Source of the DNA: Prevotella sp.
Lineage (GTDB): Bacteria > Bacteroidota > Bacteroidia > Bacteroidales > Bacteroidaceae
NCBI GenBank assembly: GCA_017469955.1
Contig: JAFUFJ010000006.1
Span: 89,363-153,362, forward strand
Direction of reading: 5' to 3'
Length of the DNA: 64,000 nucleotides
Positions 53,387 to 63,500 of this stretch are shown here, piece after piece (the first letter of the stretch is position 1; each line of letters begins with the position of its first letter). The notes beneath the pieces were generated by a model. That model was not told the DNA's origin and searched no databases. It saw only the letters and a program-made list of their open reading frames with translations. Position numbers and translations under genes: made by a program.

Positions 53387-55498
53387 ATGAAATGGAAAAC
53401 ATTATGGCTCTCTGCGACCTGCCTGGCCATGGCTTTTTCTCCGGTAAAGGCACAGACCGACCGCACAAACCTTGACCTGAAGCGGGGCGAAGCATTGTTC
53501 AGCAGGCTGTGTAAGCCAGCTCTCACACCCGTTTCGTTCACCTATGACGGCGTCAATTATCAGGGACTCGGCCGGCTTCGGCAGCTCGACAGGCAGGTTT
53601 TTCCCACGGCCGACGGAAAGAAGGCAGTGCTGACCTATCGGTTAGACAACGAAGTCACCGTGACCATCGAAGCCTCTCTGTGCAGGAAATACGGAGAGGT
53701 CGAATACACAATGTGGTTTGAAAACACGAGCAAGACAGAGAAAAGCAAGGTGCTCGAACAAGTGAAGTCGGCCGATATCGACTTCATGGGTAGCCATCCC
53801 ACGCTGAGAGGCTGCCTTGGAGACCATCAGAACTGCTACGCAGCCTATGAGAAAGACCTGCTGAAAGAAAAGGCATCGTTCCGTTCAGACGGAGGAAGGG
53901 CAACCCATATCGTGTTCCCTTACTTCGACCTCGTGCATGGAAATGGCGGAACACTGATAGCCTTGGGATGGGCAGGGACATGGCAAGCCGACTTCATGGC
54001 CAAGGGATCTGCCACACATCTGTCGGCACAAAACTGCAACGACTTTCGCTCTTTACTGCTGCCTGGCGAACGAGTGCGCACGGCAATGGTGGTGATGCTC
54101 CCCTACAAGGGACGCAATGCCGACGATGCTTCCAACCTCTGGCGAGAATGGTTTGTGGCCTATAACATGCCGAAAGCCGACGCACAAGGCCGTCCGATAG
54201 CACCCTTCTCGACCACATGCTTCGCCGGAGACACCGGACTTCCTAACTCTGACGGCAGTATTTCCGAACGCTTCTACACCTGGAAACGCACCCTCGAACG
54301 ACTGCAATACGAACAGGTCAAGGTCGATTTCCGATGGTTGGATGCCGGTTGGTACTTCGATCCTGCCGGTAAAACCGTACCGACAAACTGGTGGGGAACC
54401 GTCGGTTCGTGGGAGCTTGACACCATCAAATGGCCAAAAGGCTCGCTGAAGGCATCGAACGAGGCCTGCCATCAGGCCGGCATGAAGGTGCTGGCTTGGT
54501 TTGAACCCGAACGAGTCACCCATGTAGATGCCCTCGTTGACAATTACGGATATCGACGGGAATGGGCGATTTCCAATGGGAAAGGCGTCTATACAAATGA
54601 TATAGGCAACCCTGAATGCAGGCAATGGACGCTTTCGCGCATCACAAAAATGATGCAGGAAAACGAGATAGACCTCTTTAGAGAGGACAATAACAGCGAT
54701 CCAGGGACCACATGGCCGAGGCAGGACAGCCTGCAACAAGCCAAAGCAGGAGGCCCCAGGAAGGGCATCACCGAGAACAAAGCCATACAGGGACATTACG
54801 CTTTATGGGATGAAATCATAGACTTCTGCGCCAGAAACGGCAAGTGTACCTTCATTGACAACTGCGCTTCTGGCGGAGGACGCAATGACATTGAGTCGTT
54901 AAGGCGCAGCATTCCCTTCCTGAGAAGTGATGCAGACAGGACCACAACTGCACTCCGTCTGTCGATGAGTTCTACGTTTAACCGGTGGGTTCCCTATTGC
55001 GGCTCGTCGACAAAGGAGTCGGCCAACGAGCTGGATACGGGTCAGAAAGGCGGTAGCAGCTCGTATGTCACGCGGGCTTCATGGCTGCCTGTCTACAACT
55101 TGACAGCCAGTTTCACTCATGATGAGACGCTTGACTATGATCTTTTGCGGAGGAATATGGACGAATGGCGTAAGTATAGCCACCTGCTTGCGGGTGAGTT
55201 CTATGTGTTGACGCCATGGCATCGTGTCGATGACACTACGGGGTGGACGGTGTTTGTCTATCGTAACCGCCACACCGACGAGAGCGTTGTCGAGGCGTTC
55301 AGGCAGGAAACATGCCCGGAAAGCACCTTCGTGGCGCGCTTGCCGTTTGCCAAAATGGGGCAGAACTATCGACTGGTTAATGAAGATTCGGGCGAGGTTC
55401 TGCTGATGGAGGGTGGCCGATTGTCGTCAGAAGGCATAGCCATCCATCTCGCAGAGCCGAAGTCTTCGGCCGTCTGGCATGTGGAACGTGCCGATTAG
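53387..55498 (+). CDS. Secreted GH36-type alpha-galactosidase
   Basis: Protein of 703 aa with a signal peptide (LWLSATCLAMAFSPVKAQ). A beta-sandwich domain (about 25-280) precedes the barrel (VKVDFRWLDAGWYFD, MKVLAWFEPERVTH). The nucleophile is probably Asp in DLFREDNNSD, and FIDNCASGGGRNDIESLRR is the family CxxGxGR stretch with the acid/base Asp in FLRSDADRT. It cleaves terminal alpha-galactosides, complementing the GH27 enzyme. It starts 25 nt after sufS, without an obvious own promoter, an odd pairing that may reflect a weak operon border. Confidence 0.85.
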   Translation: MKWKTLWLSATCLAMAFSPVKAQTDRTNLDLKRGEALFSRLCKPALTPVSFTYDGVNYQGLGRLRQLDRQVFPTADGKKAVLTYRLDNEVTVTIEASLCRKYGEVEYTMWFENTSKTEKSKVLEQVKSADIDFMGSHPTLRGCLGDHQNCYAAYEKDLLKEKASFRSDGGRATHIVFPYFDLVHGNGGTLIALGWAGTWQADFMAKGSATHLSAQNCNDFRSLLLPGERVRTAMVVMLPYKGRNADDASNLWREWFVAYNMPKADAQGRPIAPFSTTCFAGDTGLPNSDGSISERFYTWKRTLERLQYEQVKVDFRWLDAGWYFDPAGKTVPTNWWGTVGSWELDTIKWPKGSLKASNEACHQAGMKVLAWFEPERVTHVDALVDNYGYRREWAISNGKGVYTNDIGNPECRQWTLSRITKMMQENEIDLFREDNNSDPGTTWPRQDSLQQAKAGGPRKGITENKAIQGHYALWDEIIDFCARNGKCTFIDNCASGGGRNDIESLRRSIPFLRSDADRTTTALRLSMSSTFNRWVPYCGSSTKESANELDTGQKGGSSSYVTRASWLPVYNLTASFTHDETLDYDLLRRNMDEWRKYSHLLAGEFYVLTPWHRVDDTTGWTVFVYRNRHTDESVVEAFRQETCPESTFVARLPFAKMGQNYRLVNEDSGEVLLMEGGRLSSEGIAIHLAEPKSSAVWHVERAD

Positions 55499-55773
55499 GC
55501 GAATGCTTTCTTGCAGAGAAGCAGGGCATGGACGAGCCACGTGCAGCAGAGAAGACGGACCAAAAGCGGGCATTCCACGGGGAAAGCGGTGAAGAAGAAG
55601 GCCGTCTGGGCATTGATAAGCAGCCAGGTCTGTCGCAGGTTGATGTCGCGTTCGAGTACATGGGCGTAGTATTGGCGCAAGGCTTCAACGGGAGCCTGCA
55701 CAAGGTTCATGACATGATTGGCAATGCTTGCGACGGTAAACCGGCTGGCCGGCAGGGTGAGATTCTTTTCCAT
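55495..55773 (-). CDS. Small putative inner membrane protein
   Basis: Protein of 92 aa starting MEKNLTLPASRF. One or two hydrophobic helices lie in the C-terminal half (TWLLINAQTAFFFTAF and LLCCTWLVHALLLC). No family is recognised. The start is chosen because a minus-strand -7 box lies about 35 nt upstream; a further 20 in-frame codons extend across that box. Its stop codon overlaps the stop of the convergent GH36 gene. Confidence 0.6.
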   Translation of the reverse strand: MEKNLTLPASRFTVASIANHVMNLVQAPVEALRQYYAHVLERDINLRQTWLLINAQTAFFFTAFPVECPLLVRLLCCTWLVHALLLCKKAFA

Positions 55774-55806
55774 ATTGCGTGATGTTTTATTGTTTCTTTG
55801 ATGCTG

Positions 55807-55814
55807 CAAAAGTA
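55807..55814 (-). promoter_or_regulatory. -7 box for the small membrane protein
   Basis: TACTTTTG on the minus strand. Supports the reality of the short gene. Confidence 0.5.
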
Positions 55815-55894
55815 GTTCTGCAGATGGAAGCAATACTTCACAGACGGAAATAATTAGTTAAAAGAAGTTATGAGTTAACGTTTGTTCACACGAA

Positions 55895-56512
55895 ATGCTC
55901 AAAAACAACTACTATAAGGGGCTGATTGAGGCCGGTTGCGACGAGGCTGGTCGCGGATGTCTGGCAGGGAGTGTCTATGCGGCAGCCGTGATTCTGCCCG
56001 AGAACTATGAGAACAGCCTGCTTAACGACTCGAAACAACTGACCGAGAAGCGTCGCTATGCCTTGCGTGAACAGATAGAGAACGATGCCATTGCATGGGC
56101 TGTTGGCGTCGTGACTCCTGAGGAAATCGACCGTATCAACATCCTGAACGCCTCGATATTGGCCATGCATCGCGCGCTTGATCAGTTAGAAGTGAGGCCT
56201 GAAGCCGTCATCGTTGATGGCAACCGTTTTAAGCCATATCGCGACCTTCCCTCGACAACTATCGTCAAGGGTGACGGCAAGTATCTCTCGATAGCGGCAG
56301 CCTCGATACTGGCGAAGACCTATCGTGACGACTACATGAACCGTCTGGCTGAGGAGTATCCGCAGTATGACTGGCTGTCGAACAAGGGCTATCCGACGAA
56401 GAAGCACCGTGAAGCCATCCGGCAATACGGCCCGACGCCCTATCACAGGATGAGCTATAACCTGCAGGGCGACGGTCAGTTGTCGTTTGACTTCGGCGAA
56501 CAGGCGGGCTGA
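55895..56512 (+). CDS. rnhB: Ribonuclease HII
   Basis: Protein of 205 aa. The hallmark [20 protein letters not shown] carries the first acidic residues; the others are in VIVDGN and [16 protein letters not shown]. It removes RNA from RNA-DNA hybrids, including single ribonucleotides. Normal length. Confidence 0.97.
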   Translation: MLKNNYYKGLIEAGCDEAGRGCLAGSVYAAAVILPENYENSLLNDSKQLTEKRRYALREQIENDAIAWAVGVVTPEEIDRINILNASILAMHRALDQLEVRPEAVIVDGNRFKPYRDLPSTTIVKGDGKYLSIAAASILAKTYRDDYMNRLAEEYPQYDWLSNKGYPTKKHREAIRQYGPTPYHRMSYNLQGDGQLSFDFGEQAG

Positions 56513-56593
56513 CCGGCCGTGAAGGAGCGCTGGAAGGCATACGCTTCGGAGGCATCTTCGTCAGACATTATCCACTAAAACACCCAGAAAGCC

Positions 56594-57511
56594 ATGCGAA
56601 TGTATAAATATGGTCGCGAGCTCGACTTGCTGCTCTTGCTCACAGACAATGCAAATCACACCGTACAAGACCTTGCCGACCGGCTTGATGTGACGCGCCG
56701 GACGATCTATTATTATCTGGAATATTTCCGTGACAGCGGGTTTGAGGTGGTGCGTTCGGGCAATTATTACAGGCTCGACCGTACGTCGGCTTTCTTTAAA
56801 CGCTTGCATGAGAACATTGCTTTGACCACAGATGAGGCCCGCTATCTGCACCAGTTGCTCGGCGCAACCGAGAAGAACGACTATGTGGCCCACAACGTAA
56901 GAGCCAAGCTGGAACGGCAGTTCCGCCTCGAAGACCTGTCGAATCCCGAGCTGCAGCAGCGTGTAGACCGCAATATCCGCACGCTGAAGCAGGCCATGAC
57001 GGAGAAGAAGATAGTGGTGCTGCGGGGCTATTCGTCGCCTCACAGCCATACGGTTGCCGACCGCTATGTGGAGCCTTTTCTGCTGATGAACAACGGATTG
57101 GACCTGAGATGCCATGAGATCAAGACCCACACCAACAAGACTTATCGGCTGGCTCGCATGGCGGAAGTGGAGATACTCGACATCGAATGGCTGAACGAAG
57201 ACAAGCACAAGGCGGTCTATACCGACCTGTTCATGTTCAGCGGAGAGGAGCGAATGGCCGTAGAACTGCGCATGGGACAGCTCGCCCACAACCTCATGCT
57301 CGAGGAGTATCCTGACTCAGAAGCCTGTTTCACGTCGGCAGACGAGGGGCACTGGGTGTTCAAAACAGAGGTGGTGAGCTATCTTGGCATCACGCGCTTC
57401 GTGCTCGGTCTCTACGAAGACATCGAGGTGTTGGGCGATGAAGCCTTCCGAAGGCACATGAGAGAGCAGGTGGAACGGCTCTCTGCCTGTCAGGCTTCAC
57501 AGGGCGGATGA
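56594..57511 (+). CDS. HTH/WYL-domain transcriptional regulator
   Basis: Protein of 305 aa. An N-terminal helix-turn-helix of DeoR/HTH_11 type (VQDLADRLDVTRRTIYYYLE, about 20-45), a helical linker, and a WYL-like domain (about 135-225, RYVEPFLLMNNGLDLRCHEI) with a WCX-like C-terminal part. WYL proteins sense nucleic acid ligands or second messengers in several systems, including defence islands, but no defence genes are seen here. The target is unknown. Confidence 0.85.
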   Translation: MRMYKYGRELDLLLLLTDNANHTVQDLADRLDVTRRTIYYYLEYFRDSGFEVVRSGNYYRLDRTSAFFKRLHENIALTTDEARYLHQLLGATEKNDYVAHNVRAKLERQFRLEDLSNPELQQRVDRNIRTLKQAMTEKKIVVLRGYSSPHSHTVADRYVEPFLLMNNGLDLRCHEIKTHTNKTYRLARMAEVEILDIEWLNEDKHKAVYTDLFMFSGEERMAVELRMGQLAHNLMLEEYPDSEACFTSADEGHWVFKTEVVSYLGITRFVLGLYEDIEVLGDEAFRRHMREQVERLSACQASQGG

Positions 57512-57591
57512 GCCTCCTTCAATTCGTGATTTTTCATTCTTCATTGGCAGCCGTCCCTCCCTTCTCATGAGGAAAGGATGGGGAAGGGCTT

Positions 57592-57698
57592 CAGAAAGCT
57601 AAGGTTTCAGGGTGAGAAGTCTTAGCTTTCTTGCTGATAAAGCTATCCTTTCTCGGTGATAACTCTATGACTTCTGGGGCTAAACCCTTAGCTTTCTC
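57592..57698. repeat. 107-nt five-word dyad element, copy 8
   Basis: Words: CAGAAAGCTAAGGTTTCAG, GAGAAGTCTTAGCTTTCTT, GATAAAGCTATCCTTTCTC, GATAACTCTATGACTTCTG, CTAAACCCTTAGCTTTCTC. It lies between convergent genes. The 337-nt gap holds this, a three-word array 24 nt further and a terminator. Confidence 0.9.
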
Positions 57699-57722
57699 GT
57701 CGGGAGGGCTGCCGAATGCGCC

Positions 57723-57785
57723 CTGAAAGGCACAGGAAAACAGTCCGGCAGACATAGAAAAAGAATCCGGCAGGCAACGAAAAAC
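57723..57785. repeat. 63-nt three-word array, vocabulary D
   Basis: Words CTGAAAGGCACAGGAAAAC, CCGGCAGACATAGAAAAAG, CCGGCAGGCAACGAAAAAC with spacers AGT and AAT. The 19+3 pitch is exact and the words align at most positions, but dyad symmetry within words is weak. Confidence 0.55.
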
Positions 57786-57817
57786 CGCCTGCAAGGCTTT
57801 GGGGCCAGCAAGCGGTT
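57777..57817 (-). terminator. Terminator of the second SusCD set
   Basis: On the minus strand AACCGCTTGC pairs imperfectly with GCAGGCGGTT, followed by TTTCGTT. It overlaps the last word of the vocabulary D array. Confidence 0.5.
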
Positions 57818-57848
57818 CCGAGGTTTTTATTATCAGAGAGTGTTTTAA

Positions 57849-58742
57849 TTATTCGCCCGGAATGAAGTAGTCATATCCGTAACCCACGTTACCTGCAGAG
57901 ACGAAGTACTGAATCATGAAGAAGACAGAGTTGTCTTCGTAGATGCCGCTCTCGTATCCCTTTTCCGTGACCCACGAGTCATCTCCCTGCCAAAGGCCCA
58001 CGTCGCGCACACCAACCGTACCATAGTTGCCGAAGGTGAACGGTGTAGCTTGCTGAGGAATGCGCAGGAAGGTGTACACACCATCCTCGTCTTCGCCCGT
58101 GATGGCATTGCCATCCTCGCCGGTACAGACGTTGAAGAGCAGGCTTTGCTTGCGTCCCCAGAGGTTCTTGAGGCGGTATTGATGAGGATCAGTCTCGAGC
58201 TGTTGCAGCTGGACAGTTACCTGATTAGACCCGAAAGCGTTGGCAAAGAGGTTCTGGACACTGGCATTGACGTTGGCGATATAGGTGCCTGTAGCCAGCG
58301 TGTTCCAAGGAAGCGTGGAGTATTCGATGGTCGAAAGCTTCTTCTGTCCGTTGCCTACAGCCACAGCAGATACAGTCCACTCGCCGGCAAGGCCGGTGAT
58401 GACGGTCTCGGCAATTATGCCTTCAGGCAGGTTGTTCTCAGAGACGCTGGCCTTGGTGCCGTTGTTGACGACGAAGTCGGCATAGGCATCATCGCTCAGT
58501 TCGCGAGCATCCTTGTCGGCAGTCTTCTCTGCAAAGTAGTAGATCTCGCTGGTCTGCTGGTTGCCTACGAGGCGTACGGTGATGTCATTTTCCTCGTCAT
58601 ATCCCTCAGGAGCGTCATATTGATAGATGGTTACGTTGGGGGTTGCGTCTGTTCCTGGCGTCGTTCCCCAGTCATCAGAGCAAGCTGTGAAGACAGCAAG
58701 GCCCGTCAGCATCAGAAATATGCCATTGATATTCTTTTTCAT
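57849..58742 (-). CDS. Surface lipoprotein following SusD (SusE position)
   Basis: Protein of 297 aa with lipobox AVFTACS. No family is firmly recognised. The N-terminal part looks like an Ig-like domain (DITVRLVGNQQTSEIYYFA), with a beta-rich C-terminal half (TFGNYGTVGVRDVGLWQGDD). Its place after SusC and SusD suggests a surface glycan-binding protein. Conserved aromatic residues near the end (YGYDYFIPG) could belong to a binding site. Confidence 0.7.
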   Translation of the reverse strand: MKKNINGIFLMLTGLAVFTACSDDWGTTPGTDATPNVTIYQYDAPEGYDEENDITVRLVGNQQTSEIYYFAEKTADKDARELSDDAYADFVVNNGTKASVSENNLPEGIIAETVITGLAGEWTVSAVAVGNGQKKLSTIEYSTLPWNTLATGTYIANVNASVQNLFANAFGSNQVTVQLQQLETDPHQYRLKNLWGRKQSLLFNVCTGEDGNAITGEDEDGVYTFLRIPQQATPFTFGNYGTVGVRDVGLWQGDDSWVTEKGYESGIYEDNSVFFMIQYFVSAGNVGYGYDYFIPGE

Positions 58743-58775
58743 ACTGTATTTCTTTTTTACGGTTCTTGATACTTG

Positions 58776-60467
58776 TTACCACTTGTAAGGCTCCGAGTTG
58801 CCTTCAGGAGCGATAGGATCGTCATTGTTGGTGCAGGCCAAGTTGTAGTTGGTCTCAGTCTGAACAATGCAGAGATTCATCCATTCGGGAGTGTGATCGA
58901 CATTCCAACGATAGGTGTCAGTATGGTTAGTTCCTTCATAGCTGCGGATGATGCCCTTGTGAAGGCGCTTGATGTCGAAGGTGGCAAAGCCTTCTCCCCA
59001 GAGTTCTACACGGCGCTGCCACCACACTTCGTTCTGGAACTGAGAGGTGCTCAGGTTGTAATAAGCATCGGTATGGGTGCCATAGGTGAAGTTGGCATCA
59101 CGGGTTTTGGCAAAGGCTGTGAGCAGTTCAATGCCGCGAGCCTCGTTCTGCATGCCTGCAGCCTCGGCCTCGATGAGCTTCATCTCTTCGACACGCATCA
59201 GAGGAACAGCGACAACAAAGCCGATGTATTGGTTGGCACGACCGGCTTCTCCGCCAGCAGTACGGAACTTCAGGGGCAGACCGCCGACCACGTATTCATA
59301 GCCACTCTCATGAGCAGCAGCACCAGTTGCGTCAAGAAGCCAGTCAGGATGGGTGGTGTAGGCTGAGAGAGCTTCGAGCTTTTCCTCCTTGGTTTCCATG
59401 TCGTCGATGGCGAAGTCGATGTAGCATTTTTTGCGTGCATCGGTAGCAGGAATCGTTTCGTAGAGATGACGGTCGATGGCAAAGGGCTGTCCATAGTTGG
59501 CAGCATAGCCGCAACCCGAAACTTGCGGGTCGATTTCGATACACATCATCGAGCCCCATGACGAGTCAGCATCGTTGAGAAGGATGTTGGGGTCGTCGCT
59601 CTTGTAGGTGATTCCGAACATCCAAGATGCGTTTGGCGTGTTGAAACCGGTAACAGGATCGGTGTATTCGTCGCCCGTCATGACAGTATAACCAGCCTGA
59701 GCAAGCTTGGCATACTTCTCGGCATTGGGCCAGTCTTCTATGGTAAGATAGGCACGAGCCTTCAGACCGTAGACCACAGAGAGGTCAGGTGTGTAGACGT
59801 CGTTGCGCTGATAACCGGCAATATACTCTTCAGCCTTGTCGAGATCGCTGAGGATGAAGTCCCACATCACTTGGTTGGTAGCACGAGGATTGTGTGCAGG
59901 ATCTACACCATCCGACCCGTCTACGAGGGGAACAGTGGGCGCTTCGGGGTTGACTTTATAGGTTTCTGGAGCAAACATGCGGGCAAGATCCATGTAGAAG
60001 TAGGCACGCATGGCATAGGCTATGCCCACTCCGTTGCGTTGTTGCTCAGAAGGTTCGCTGCCTGCCATAGCAATCACCTCGTTACAACTGTTGATCCACT
60101 TGTAGTAGTAGGTCCAAGGCAACTGGGTTACGGCATAGGCGGGACCGAGATTCGACGAGGTATACCACGACGAGAACCAGTTCTGATAGGGATAGGCGAT
60201 GTCTTGTCCCATCACGTCGCGCTGCAGGAAGAACGAGGGCAGGCCGAAGTCATAGGCACGAGTGTCGCTGTTGCCGGCGTAAGCGAAGTCTCCGCAGAGG
60301 CTGGCTGTTATGCCTGCTACGGCATTTTCGAAAGCAGCAGAGGTGTTACCAACCTGAGTTACTGAAACCAAGTTGGGGCTTCCCTGCGGAGTATATTCGT
60401 CGATGCAGCCCGTCAACGACAGAAGCATGGCCGATGCTGCAATGGTTGAAAATATTTTTCTCTTCAT
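58776..60467 (-). CDS. SusD/RagB-type lipoprotein (second locus)
   Basis: Protein of 563 aa from MKRKIFSTIAASAM; 12 further codons are in frame upstream but would bury the signal peptide. Lipobox LLSLTGC. SusD features: YKWINSCNEVIAMAG, AMRAYFYMDLARMFAPETY, ARNPRATNQVMWDFI-like region and MRVEEMKLIEAEAAG. The motif WWQRRVELWGEGFATFDIKR is the C-terminal signature. It pairs with the SusC 46 nt upstream. Confidence 0.94.
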   Translation of the reverse strand: MKRKIFSTIAASAMLLSLTGCIDEYTPQGSPNLVSVTQVGNTSAAFENAVAGITASLCGDFAYAGNSDTRAYDFGLPSFFLQRDVMGQDIAYPYQNWFSSWYTSSNLGPAYAVTQLPWTYYYKWINSCNEVIAMAGSEPSEQQRNGVGIAYAMRAYFYMDLARMFAPETYKVNPEAPTVPLVDGSDGVDPAHNPRATNQVMWDFILSDLDKAEEYIAGYQRNDVYTPDLSVVYGLKARAYLTIEDWPNAEKYAKLAQAGYTVMTGDEYTDPVTGFNTPNASWMFGITYKSDDPNILLNDADSSWGSMMCIEIDPQVSGCGYAANYGQPFAIDRHLYETIPATDARKKCYIDFAIDDMETKEEKLEALSAYTTHPDWLLDATGAAAHESGYEYVVGGLPLKFRTAGGEAGRANQYIGFVVAVPLMRVEEMKLIEAEAAGMQNEARGIELLTAFAKTRDANFTYGTHTDAYYNLSTSQFQNEVWWQRRVELWGEGFATFDIKRLHKGIIRSYEGTNHTDTYRWNVDHTPEWMNLCIVQTETNYNLACTNNDDPIAPEGNSEPYKW

Positions 60468-60513
60468 ATTCTTTTCTCCTATGTTAATTTCTTTATAAAG
60501 CAATGGTAAGGAT

Positions 60514-63500
60514 TTAGAACGTCAACTGTATGCCTCCTGAGATGGTACGGATGGGCGAATAGACGTTGACGGTGGTGTTTCCTGTGTAGGAATATCGAGG
60601 GTCAAGACCCTTACGGGCACTCCAGAAGAAGAGGTTCTCTCCCGCTGCATAGATGCGGAGGTTACTGATCTGGACCTTGCTGATCAGTGATTTAGGCACA
60701 GAATAGCCTACGTTGAACGACTGGAAGTTGAGGTAAGAGGCCTTTGTAAGCCAGCGGTCAGACGAAGGAATGTTCGTATCGCCGTATTGCCAGCGAGGTA
60801 TATTGCTGTCAGTGTTATTGGGACTCCACGACTTTGCCCAATCTTTATGGTAGGTTTGGCCTGCGTTCGAAGCGTCTTCGGCAGGAGTCATGAGGGCCTG
60901 GTAGCGTGTGTCATACACTTTTCCGCCAATCTGATAGTCGAAAGTAACGGTGGCATCAACGTTCTTATAGCGCAGAGTAGTGCTGAAACCGCCGTAGAAC
61001 TTTGGCAGGATGTTACCGGTTGCGTAGCGTGAAGCTTCACCGATATTGGTTGTTGTGCCACTCTTCTTCGTGGCTGCCTTGGCGATGTTGTTGGCTTCTC
61101 CTGTGGTGAGCGAGCTTAAATCCTCGTCATACCAGAAGAGTTGTTGGCCTTGTTCGTTGACGCCGGCATAGGCATAGGTCATATAATTGTATACAGGTCC
61201 GCCCTCAGTATACCAACGTGGTGATTCGAAGAAGCCTCCATTTTCGCCAGTTTTTGTCTCGGGAAGCTTAAGAATCTTGGCATTGTTGTGAGTGATGTTT
61301 CCTGCAAGTGTCCATGTGAAGTCCTTTGTGCGGATGACATCTCCCGAGAGTGTCAGTTCGACACCTGAGTTGCGAATGTCGCCGAGGTTACCATACATGC
61401 CGCGATAGCCTGTTGATTCTGGGATGGAGAGCCAGAAGAGCAGGTCGGTGGTCTTCTTTGAATAGAAGTCAAGGCTACCGGTCAAGCGTTGTTTCCATAA
61501 GCTGAATTCGATACCAGCATTGAAGTTTGTGGTGGTCTCCCATGTGATTTCTGAGTTACCTTTGCGGTATGGAGACTGTGCCAGTGTCGTGTCATCAACC
61601 TTTGTAAGCGAATACATGTTGATGTATTGGAAGCTTCCGATGCCGTCGTTACCTTGCTGACCAATAGAAGCTTTGAGCTTCAGCTCGTCGACCCAGTCGG
61701 CATTGAAGAAGCTTTCTTTGTTGATAAGCCATGCAGCACCTACTGACCAGAAGTTACCCCAGCGGTGGTCTTTGTCGAAGTATGACGAGGCATCGCGGCG
61801 ATAAGAGAGCGAACCGAAATACTTCTCGGCATAGTTATACTGTACGCTTCCGAAGTAGCCTTCCACATTGTACTGTGAGGTGTAGGAGCCAGAGCCTGAC
61901 ATTGTGGCGAAGGCATTTAGCTCGGGAATCTCAGCAGAGAAACCTCCGGTGCGTTGGGCTTCGAGGTATTTGGTCTTGGTGTGGTAGTATTCATGGCCGA
62001 GCATGGCAGTGATGCTGTGCGGGCCGAAGTCTTTCAAGAAGGTAAGGGTCTGCACATGGTTGGTGCGAAGGGTGTTGCTCTGATACTTAGTGATTTCGCC
62101 ATTGACGCCCGTTTTTGGCCCTTCAAACGGATTTTCGAAGTCAGAGTGGGAGGTCTGTCCGAGGATAGCTGTCGATGTGTTGTTGAATTTCAGCCATGGG
62201 AAGAGCTGTACGTCGACGTTGAAGCTGCCGTTGAACTGGTTGCCTGTTGTGCCAACCTGGTTGTAACGGTTCGATCCGAGCGGGTTACCTGTCTGCATGA
62301 ATCCGCGTCCGTAGCCCACATAGTTCTTGCTTGACACGCCATAGTCGTGCTGAGGATGGCCGTATTCGTCGGTGCGGATGACGGGATTATGTGTTTCCGG
62401 GTCAATGACGCGCACGTAAACGGGATAGATTGGTGCGATCATGGATGTGTAGTACATCAGGTTAGTCGAACCCAGGCTGGTGGAAAGGTTGGGGTTTGAC
62501 TTTGTGTTTGAGTGTACGAAGTTGGCATTTGCACCCACCTTCAGCCACTTCTTTGCCTGATAGTCAGCCTTCAAACGTCCCGAGAAACGCTCGAAACCGG
62601 AGTATTCGATGACGCCGTCTTCGTTCAGATATGCAGCACTTGCATAGAAAGAGCTGCGGTCGTTGCCACCGTTTACGCTGACGTTGTATTCCTGGCGCAG
62701 GGCTGTCTTGTAGGCAAGGTCGGTCCAGTTGTCGGGAGTCATGTAGTAGGTCTCTCCGTTGGATGCTACATACTGACGGCCGAGGGTGGCGTTAGGATTG
62801 AGCTTTCCGTCGGTTCCGATGAGGCTTTGTCCGTCAGGAACGGTATAGACGTTGTAGCCAAGGTGGTTCAATAAGGTGCTGTTTGCCCATGCATTGGCGT
62901 CGGCAATGCTTGCTCCTTGTCCGTAGCGCTGGTAGTTGTAGAGCTGTGCATAGTAGGCTTCGTAGAACTCAGCGGGGTCGGTGATGGTCTCATAGTCTTG
63001 CACGCCACGGGTATTTGCGCCCCATTTCACGTCTACACTTACCACGGCATCACGGCGTTGTCCTTTCTTGGTTGTGACGAGGATGACGCCCGATGCGCCG
63101 CGTGCACCGTACAGAGCAGCCGAAGCAGCGTCCTTCAGCACGGTGACAGACTCGATGTCGCTGGTGGGAATGTTTGACAGAGAAGCCGAGTAGGGTGCTC
63201 CGTCGACGATCACGAGCGGGTCGGTTTCGGCATAGAGCGAGCTGATACCACGCACATTGATGCTACCGCTTCCGGCGCCGGGGGCACCGCTTGAGCCGCG
63301 CATCTGCAAGCCAGGCACCGAACCTACGAGCGTGTTGGCCACGTTGGTGGTAGTGTGTAGCTGGATGTCTTTTGCGTTGATAACGGCAGCCGAGCCCGTG
63401 AAGGAAGACTTTTTCTGTGTGCCGAATGCCACGACCATCACTTCGTCAAGCACGTTGTTGTCGCTTTGGAGCACGATGGTCAGTTCGCGGGCTGCCTTGA

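Noticed and set aside
56594-57511. WYL regulator as sign of a defence island
   Set aside because: Neighbours are rnhB and polysaccharide genes; no restriction, CBASS, toxin or phage-related gene is seen.
1504-57698. 107-nt elements as CRISPR arrays
   Set aside because: Words vary, spacers are only 3 nt, copies are single and dispersed, and no cas gene is present.
1504-57698. 107-nt elements as ordinary terminators or MITEs
   Set aside because: They also occur between divergent genes and without T-tracts, separate normal terminators are present in several of the same gaps, and no consistent flanking duplication was seen.
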